Source of the DNA: Poriferisulfidus sp963668445
GTDB taxonomy: Bacteria; Pseudomonadota; Gammaproteobacteria; Poriferisulfidales; Poriferisulfidaceae
NCBI GenBank assembly: GCA_963668445.1
Contig: OY764335.1
Span: 1,674,001 to 1,738,000 of the forward strand
DNA: 64,000 nucleotides
Reading direction: 5' to 3'
The notes below the pieces were generated by a model. That model was given only the letters and a program-made list of their open reading frames with translations. It was not told the origin of the DNA and did no database searches. The translations under genes and the position numbers were made by a program. Every line of letters begins with the position of its first letter. Positions within the stretch are counted from its first letter, which is position 1. This document shows positions 59,409 through 64,000 of this stretch, one piece after another.

Positions 59409-60287
59409 ATGAACAAGCTTAAATTCGCCGCGCTGGCGGCACTTCTAATCTGGACAGCCATGCCGGCGCATGCCGAAGTGGATCTTTCGGCCAATTTCGG
59501 CATCATGTCCGATTACATTTATCGCGGCTTCCATCAGAGCGATGCGGTTGCCAACGGCGGCCTCGACTTGGAGACCGGGCCATTCTACCTCGGCACTTGG
59601 CTGGCAGACCTCGACTCCGGCAACGGCGCGGAGATCGATGTCTACGGCGGCCTGTCGCATGAGTTCGACAACGGCTTCTCGGTATACGTCGGCTACACCG
59701 CCTACCGCTATACGGAAGACGATGCGGGCAGCATGATGGCCCTTGAAGGCGTCTACCTGAACAGTGGCGTCCCGACAAAAGGCAATGTCTACAAGTACGT
59801 GGGAAGCGACACGACCCCGCCGACGGACAACCTCAACCTCGACGGAAGCGGAACCTATGTCTTCGCGGATACAGACACCTTCACGGCAGCCGACTATGAG
59901 TTGCAGGAAGAGTGCACCGGCGGCGGCTTCGATTCGGACTACGACGAGATCAATCTGGGCGTGGCCTACGCCAAGGACGACTTCTCGGTCAGTCTGGACT
60001 ACGCCATCGGCGAGCATGAGAACGACCATGCGTGCGATTCGAAAGAAAACGACTACGACATTGCCACGCTGACACTGGACTACAAGGGCGCCTTCGTCAC
60101 ATTCGGCACCTACGGCATCAGCGAGGACGACGAGGACAAGGGCGAGCCGGAAGGCGACTACTTCGAAATCGGCTACGCTACGACCGTCAGCGACATCGAC
60201 TTCTCAATCTATCTGGTGGATTCGGATAAGGACATCGACGACGAAAGCCGCCTGGTGCTGACTGTGGGCTACGGGTTCGGTTTGTAA
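59409..60287 (+). CDS. TorF/Gcw_chp-family putative porin
   Basis: Outer-membrane-type protein of 292 residues with a signal peptide (MNKLKFAALAALLIWTAMPAHA) and alternating strands. The segments SDYIYRGFHQSDAVANGGLDL and EIDVYGGLSHEFDNGFSVYVGYTAYRY mark the Gcw_chp (TIGR02001) family, ending in VLTVGYGFGL. It is strikingly acidic, with Asp-Glu runs in the loops (about 59870-60230) and two cysteines in the middle (EECTGGG, HACDSK). The substrate is unknown. A strong terminator follows. Confidence 0.85.
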   Translation: MNKLKFAALAALLIWTAMPAHAEVDLSANFGIMSDYIYRGFHQSDAVANGGLDLETGPFYLGTWLADLDSGNGAEIDVYGGLSHEFDNGFSVYVGYTAYRYTEDDAGSMMALEGVYLNSGVPTKGNVYKYVGSDTTPPTDNLNLDGSGTYVFADTDTFTAADYELQEECTGGGFDSDYDEINLGVAYAKDDFSVSLDYAIGEHENDHACDSKENDYDIATLTLDYKGAFVTFGTYGISEDDEDKGEPEGDYFEIGYATTVSDIDFSIYLVDSDKDIDDESRLVLTVGYGFGL

Positions 60288-60324
60288 GTCCGAACTTGCA
60301 TCCTATTTCCGGCACGCCGGTGAG

Positions 60325-60358
60325 AAGGGCCTGTCCGCCATGCGGGCAGGCCCTTTGC
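60325..60358 (+). terminator. Intrinsic terminator after the porin
   Basis: AAGGGCCTGTCCGC, CAT loop, GCGGGCAGGCCCTT, then TG. A 14-bp stem with one G-T pair, 37 bases after the stop; the symmetrical A and T ends may make it work in both directions, serving DUF3293 as well. Confidence 0.8.
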
Positions 60359-60368
60359 TTCGAGTGCT

Positions 60369-60860
60369 TCAGTCCGCTGCCGCGTCGGGCTGCATGAAGA
60401 TCAGTGCGGGTGCCCGGCTCGGCTCGACCCAAACGAAGGCGTTCTGCCGAAACTGCCGGGCAAGCCGCTTCGCGGCTTCCAGCGGAATATCGAAAATCAG
60501 GAATTTGGGCTCGGCTGGCCAACCCCCGCTGCGGCCGATGCCTTCCGCATCCAGCATGGCGTAGCCGGCCTCATCCAGTACGCGCTTGAGGCGGCGCTGC
60601 GCAGCGGCATTGTCGGCATCGCTGGCGCGGCAGCTGTGCGGGTTGAATGCGGTGATCATGGCCGCGCAACCGGCCTTCCGCTGCTTCAGCAGTGCATCGA
60701 ACGCCGGATTGGGCACCCCGACCGATAGCGTCATGGGCGGCGTGGCCAGAACATGGTAGTCCGTATTCCAGTAAGCTTCCACGGCAATCCTTTCAGCGGG
60801 CGGCGGAAATCGGCAACGCATGGCGGGAAGATGGCCAATGCGAATTCTTTGACACTTCAT
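60369..60860 (-). CDS. DUF3293 domain protein
   Basis: A 163-residue protein of unknown function. The family blocks are VEAYWNTDYHVLATPPMTLSVGVPNP, AAMITAFNPHSCRASDADNAAAQRRL, and EGIGRSGGWPAEPKFLIFDI. ATG 60860 has AGGA seven bases upstream; ATG 60821 would drop 13 residues. It lies alone, convergent with the porin gene and divergent from the binding protein gene. No enzymatic residues are known to me for the family. Confidence 0.82.
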   Translation of the reverse strand: MKCQRIRIGHLPAMRCRFPPPAERIAVEAYWNTDYHVLATPPMTLSVGVPNPAFDALLKQRKAGCAAMITAFNPHSCRASDADNAAAQRRLKRVLDEAGYAMLDAEGIGRSGGWPAEPKFLIFDIPLEAAKRLARQFRQNAFVWVEPSRAPALIFMQPDAAAD

Positions 60861-60965
60861 CAAGCATCCTATCAGAAATGTACTACATTCAATACTTCGG
60901 CCAAGAAAATTGACAAATTGTCCCTCAGGCGGCAACAATGAGCTCGCTTGGAGAAGACAGAACCC

Positions 60966-62258
60966 ATGGCTTCCATACTCTGTACGCTTCGGATGCCCGA
61001 CATTTCCAGTGCCAGGATTGCCGGACTGTCGGTCGTGCTGCCGATCGCAATTCTGGCCGGCGCCGCCTTCGCCCAAACGACTCTTGTCCTCGAAAGCTGG
61101 CGGGACGACGACCGGGCCGTCTGGGAGGAAAGGATCATCCCGGCCTTCGAGGCCGCGCATCCGGGCATCCGTATGCAATTCAAGCCGACCGCACCGACCG
61201 ACTACGATGCGACCCTGAACTTCCGGCTCGAGGAAGACGCGGCCGGCGACCTAATCACCTGCCGCCCGTTCGATGCCTCTCTGGCCCTCTACGAGGCCGG
61301 ATACTTGGCCGACCTCGACGATCTTTCCGGCATGGCCCATTTTCCGCATGCCGCGAGAGCGCCTTGGCAAACCGACGACGGATCCGCACCCTTCTGCGTC
61401 CCGGTGGCATCGGTGATCCACGGATTTCTGTACAACCGGGAGGCGTTCCGCGAACTCGGCCTCGCCGCGCCCGAAACTGAAGCGCAGTTCTTTGAAGTGC
61501 TCGAAAAGATCCGAAACGACGGAGCACGGATTCCGATGGCTCTGGGAATTCGCGACCCGTGGGTAGCCGCGACCGTGGGCTACAACAATATCGGACCGGT
61601 TTACTGGAGGGGCGAGGAGGGACGCCAGGCTCTGGCCGCCGGCCGGCAGAAGCTGACCGACGAGCCATGGGTTGCGCCTTTCCGAACCTTGGCGAAATGG
61701 CGCCGCTATCTGGGCGAGGGATACGAGACGCGGAGCTACCGGGACAGCCAAGACCTCTTTGCCCTCGGTCGTGCGGCAATCTATCCGTCCGGGAGCTGGG
61801 AAATTGCCGGTTTCAGGGCTCGTGCCGGATTCGAAATCGGGGCCTTCAAACCGCCTGTACGGAATGCCGGAGACGCCTGCTACATTTCCGACCATGCCGA
61901 CATGGCCATCGGCCTGAATGCTGCCAGTCCGAACGGAGAATCGGCCCGCATCTTCCTGAATTGGGTCGCTTCGGCCGAGTTTGCCTCGCTCCACGCCAGC
62001 GCGCTGCCCGGATTCTTTCCGCTCTCGGACCATGCGGTGGAGATCGACGACCCGCTGGCGCAGGCTTTCCTGTCCTGGCGCAGCGACTGCCATTCAACCG
62101 TCCGTTTCGCATCCCGGCTGCCATCGGGAGATGCAGCAACACTGGAACGGGAGGCGTGGGATGCCGCGGCCGTTGCAATTCTGGGTACAGCGACAGCCGA
62201 GGAACTCGGTGCTCGGCTGCAAAAGGGACTGGAAGACCGGCAAGCGCCTCAGCAGTAG
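60966..62258 (+). CDS. Orphan ABC transporter extracellular sugar-type binding protein
   Basis: A 430-residue family 1 (MalE-like) solute-binding protein. A hydrophobic signal region (about 20-38, ending GAAFAQ) is followed by TTLVLESWRDDDRAVWEERIIPAFEAAHPGIRMQF, the classic start, and NREAFRELGLAAPETEAQFFEVLEKI, IYPSGSWEIAGF and a C-terminal ADMAIGLNAASPNGESARIFLNWVASAEFA. ATG 60966 is chosen; ATG 60993 or a TTG at 60948 are options. No permease or ATPase gene adjoins it, so its transporter is elsewhere. Substrate is unproven. Confidence 0.85.
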   Translation: MASILCTLRMPDISSARIAGLSVVLPIAILAGAAFAQTTLVLESWRDDDRAVWEERIIPAFEAAHPGIRMQFKPTAPTDYDATLNFRLEEDAAGDLITCRPFDASLALYEAGYLADLDDLSGMAHFPHAARAPWQTDDGSAPFCVPVASVIHGFLYNREAFRELGLAAPETEAQFFEVLEKIRNDGARIPMALGIRDPWVAATVGYNNIGPVYWRGEEGRQALAAGRQKLTDEPWVAPFRTLAKWRRYLGEGYETRSYRDSQDLFALGRAAIYPSGSWEIAGFRARAGFEIGAFKPPVRNAGDACYISDHADMAIGLNAASPNGESARIFLNWVASAEFASLHASALPGFFPLSDHAVEIDDPLAQAFLSWRSDCHSTVRFASRLPSGDAATLEREAWDAAAVAILGTATAEELGARLQKGLEDRQAPQQ

Positions 62259-62290
62259 ATGCCGGACAGAACGCCGAACCGTGCGGGATT

Positions 62291-62315
62291 GTGGCCGTTG
62301 GGGTTATAAGGCCAC
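62291..62315 (+). terminator. Weak terminator-like stem after the binding protein
   Basis: GTGGCC and GGCCAC enclose a 13-base loop 32 bases after the stop, followed by an AT-rich stretch (AAGTTATTGATATTT). Six pairs only. Confidence 0.35.
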
Positions 62316-62351
62316 AAGTTATTGATATTTATTTGAAATTTTAAACGCCCA

Positions 62352-62441
62352 TGGCGGAGAGTGAGGGATTCGAACCCTCGGTACGATCGCTCGCACAACG
62401 GTTTTCGAGACCGCCCCGTTCGACCACTCCGGCAACTCTCC
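62352..62441 (-). tRNA. tRNA-Ser (CGA)
   Basis: Minus strand: acceptor GGAGAGT, D arm with GGTCGAACGG, anticodon loop CTCGAAA (CGA), long variable arm, T arm GGGTTCGAATCCC, acceptor ACTCTCC, discriminator G and encoded CCA. It follows tRNA-Gln by 53 bases and may share a transcript with it. Confidence 0.95.
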
Positions 62442-62494
62442 GGGTGCTAGCGTACATCATTCGCTGCGCAAATGCCGTACGGAAAGCTTGAAGT

Positions 62495-62568
62495 TGGCTG
62501 GGGGAGAGGGATTCGAACCCCCGCTGGCGGAGTCAGAGTCCGCAGTCCTACCACTAGACGATCCCCCA
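62495..62568 (-). tRNA. tRNA-Gln (CTG)
   Basis: Minus strand: acceptor TGGGGGA, D arm with TAGTGGTAGGAC, anticodon arm GCGGA-CTCTGAC-TCCGC (CTG), T arm GGGTTCGAATCCC, acceptor TCCCCCA, discriminator G and encoded CCA. TATAAT at 62587-62582 on this strand is the likely -10 for the Gln-Ser transcript. Confidence 0.96.
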
Positions 62569-62581
62569 GCGGCGGATGCCA

Positions 62582-62587
62582 ATTATA
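62582..62587 (-). promoter_or_regulatory. -10 box of tRNA-Gln/tRNA-Ser
   Basis: Minus-strand TATAAT, 14 bases before the tRNA-Gln 5' end. Confidence 0.5.
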
Positions 62588-62603
62588 CGCCCTTGCGCAA
62601 TGC

Positions 62604-63512
62604 TCAAGCCCCCGGCGGCGACGCATCGGCGGCAATCAATGTGCCGATGCCTTCTCGGGTAAACACTTCCAGCACCACCGCATGCGGCACCCGCCCGTCG
62701 ATGATGTGGGCGGTGTGTACACCGGCCGCCAGCGCTTCCAAGGCACAACGGGCCTTGGGTACCATGCCTCCGCTGATCGAGCCGTCCGCAATCAGCGCTT
62801 CAACCGCATGCGGGGCCAGTCCGGTCAGAAGTTCCCCCTGCGCGTCCAGCACGCCCGGCTGGTCCGTCAGCAACATCAGCTTCTCGGCATCCAGCGCCAT
62901 CGCCATGTGGCTGGCGACAGTGTCCGCATTGATGTTGTAGCTTTCGCCATCGTCACCGACCCCGATCGGCGCAATGACGGGAATCTGCCCGTTCTCCTCC
63001 AGCGCCCGGATCGGTTCCGGATCAATGCGCGCCACTGTGCCCGTATGCCCCAGATCGATGATCTCCGGCGCCTGCATTTCCGGCGAAGAGCGCTGCAACT
63101 GCAAGCGCTTGGCATGGATGAAGCCGCCACGCTTGCCGGTAATGCCGGCGGCACGGCCGCCGTGCCGGTTGACCAGTTCGACGATCTCCGCATTGATGAC
63201 ATCGCCCAGCACCGTCTCCACAACATCCATGGCATCCTTGCAGGTCGCGCGCACGCCGTCGACGAATTCGGTCTTGATGCCGAGCTGCTCCAGACGCTGG
63301 CCGATCTGCGGCCCGCCGCCGTGCACCACCACCGGCTGAATGCCGACTTGCTGCATCAGCACTAGATCGCGAGCGAAACTGCTCTTCAGGGTTTCGTCGA
63401 CCATCGCGTTCCCGCCGTATTTGATGACGACGGAGCGGCCGGCAAACGCCTGAATATACGGCAGCGCCTCCACCAAGACGTGGACGGTCTGCTGGGCGAG
63501 TTGGCGATCCAT
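62604..63512 (-). CDS. argB: Acetylglutamate kinase
   Basis: Second step of arginine synthesis; phosphorylates N-acetylglutamate. The 302 residues show SVVIKYGGNAMVDE with the catalytic lysine, VVVHGGGPQIGQRLEQLG, EFVDGVRAT, NGQIPVIAPIGVGDDGESYNINADTVA and SGGMVPKARCALEALAAGV. Length and motifs fit the class regulated by arginine (N-terminal helix present). It stands alone between tRNA genes on the same strand; no arginine operator was recognised. Confidence 0.96.
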   Translation of the reverse strand: MDRQLAQQTVHVLVEALPYIQAFAGRSVVIKYGGNAMVDETLKSSFARDLVLMQQVGIQPVVVHGGGPQIGQRLEQLGIKTEFVDGVRATCKDAMDVVETVLGDVINAEIVELVNRHGGRAAGITGKRGGFIHAKRLQLQRSSPEMQAPEIIDLGHTGTVARIDPEPIRALEENGQIPVIAPIGVGDDGESYNINADTVASHMAMALDAEKLMLLTDQPGVLDAQGELLTGLAPHAVEALIADGSISGGMVPKARCALEALAAGVHTAHIIDGRVPHAVVLEVFTREGIGTLIAADASPPGA

Positions 63513-63566
63513 GCGATGCGGCGGGATGAATCAATGGCCTGTCCGGGACATCAGGCAGTACGGGAA

Positions 63567-63643
63567 TGGTCGGAGTGAGAGGATTTGAACCTCCGGCCCC
63601 TGCCTCCCGAAGGCAGTGCTCTACCAGGCTGAGCTACACTCCG
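63567..63643 (-). tRNA. tRNA-Pro (CGG)
   Basis: Minus strand: acceptor CGGAGTG, D arm with AGCTCAGCCTGGTAGAGC, anticodon arm CTGCC-TTCGGGA-GGCAG (CGG), T arm GGTTCAAATCC, acceptor CACTCCG, discriminator A and encoded CCA. TACAAT at 63669-63664 on this strand could be its -10. Confidence 0.96.
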
Positions 63644-63715
63644 AGACCCAAGGCTGGATGCGCATTGTACGGGAAAACGTCGCCGCAATGTAAGATTGCC
63701 GGTGCCTGCCGCACC

Positions 63716-63749
63716 AAAAAGGCCCGCCAGCAAACTTCGCCGGCGGGCC
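63716..63749 (-). terminator. Intrinsic terminator of the Hsp20 gene
   Basis: Minus strand GGCCCGCCGGC, 7-base loop, GCTGGCGGGCC, then TTTTTGG. An 11-bp stem with one G-T pair and a clear T run 27 bases after the stop. Confidence 0.9.
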
Positions 63750-63775
63750 TCCTCGGGATCGAATGCCGCTCGGAT

Positions 63776-64000
63776 TTAGTGCGTCTGAACCGCGATCCGG
63801 CGCGGCTGCGTGGCCGCATGCTTACCCAGACGGATGCGCAGCACGCCATGCTCGCCGTGCGCTTCGACGGCCTCGGGATCCACGTCGGCCGGCAAGCGGA
63901 AGCTACGCTTGAACGAGCCGAAGATCCGCTCGGTCCGGCGATAGCGCTTCGCATCGCCGTTCCGGTCCTCGACCGTGTCGGCGCGTTCGCCTTCCACCAC
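63776..64000 (-). CDS. Small heat shock protein Hsp20 (C-terminal part)
   Basis: Partial gene cut by the window end; 74 residues remain. VVEGERADTVEDRNGDAKRYRRTERIFGSFKRSFRLPADVDPEAVEAH is the alpha-crystallin domain from mid-strand on, and GVLRIRLGK with the tail ending RRIAVQTH completes it; the C-terminal IxI motif is RIAV-like. A holdase chaperone by family. A perfect terminator follows. Confidence 0.88.
   Translation of the reverse strand: MVEGERADTVEDRNGDAKRYRRTERIFGSFKRSFRLPADVDPEAVEAHGEHGVLRIRLGKHAATQPRRIAVQTH

Overview
The window reads as a chromosomal segment of a GC-rich gammaproteobacterium. The evidence is gene order and regulatory sites: the rpsB-tsf-pyrH-frr-uppS-cdsA-dxr-rseP-bamA-skp-lpxD-fabZ-lpxA run, map-glnD, aroK-aroB, glyQ-glyS, rplM-rpsI, and E. 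coli-like Pho and Zur boxes. I cannot name a family or genus. Almost all of it is tightly packed housekeeping DNA with many 1-8 nt gene overlaps and few intergenic gaps.

Layout. 1-12832 (all minus strand): translation, envelope and isoprenoid operon starting at rpsB, ending in lpxA and a membrane protein cut by the window edge. 13010-15853: zinc uptake genes znuCB and divergent znuA around a Zur-type operator. 15893-20964 (minus): a metal-efflux-type permease and two restriction-modification loci, one of which has an endonuclease that looks catalytically dead through a short in-frame deletion. 21230-26734 (plus): map, glnD, phoB, phoR. 26735-30295 (minus): pstC-pstA-pstB, stop to stop with phoR. 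30490-31180: a 5'-truncated IS605-type tnpB remnant. 31369-37697: yggX, an alanine/sodium symporter, nadC, mazG, galU, tRNA-Asn, rpsU and a gltD without a neighbouring gltB. 37708-44678: hemE, a cache-domain gene broken by an in-frame stop, mrcA, aroK, aroB, dgt. 44768-49040: glyQ, glyS, gmhB, plsC. 49042-53052 (minus): tas, a small ferredoxin, tRNA-Leu, a degenerate shikimate-kinase-like protein, an MpaB/DUF2236 oxygenase and a STAS protein. 53157-56818 (minus): ilvE, a CHCC zinc-finger protein, hldE and waaF in one operon. 57046-58163: pstS with its own strong Pho box. 58417-59257: rplM-rpsI. 59409-64000: a Gcw_chp putative porin, a DUF3293 protein, an orphan sugar-type binding protein, tRNAs Ser, Gln and Pro, argB and the end of an Hsp20 gene.

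How it works together. LPS and outer membrane assembly is spread over three places (lpxD/fabZ/lpxA with bamA and skp; gmhB with plsC; hldE with waaF). Phosphate control is split: phoBR and pstCAB lie convergent, while pstS sits about 27 kb away with a Pho box, and phoU is not in the window. The znu, permease and restriction block lies exactly between map and rpsB, which I expect to be neighbours in this lineage, so 13010-20964 is the main accessory region. The most notable signals are the dead BstYI-family endonuclease next to an intact methyltransferase, the shikimate-kinase paralog with lost active-site residues, the interrupted cache gene, the tnpB remnant with an omega-RNA-like 3' end, the 24-histidine loop in ZnuA and the long acidic tail on ribosomal protein S2. 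I did not find a clearly new defence or mobile system, and family assignments are from memory of sequence motifs, not from searches.
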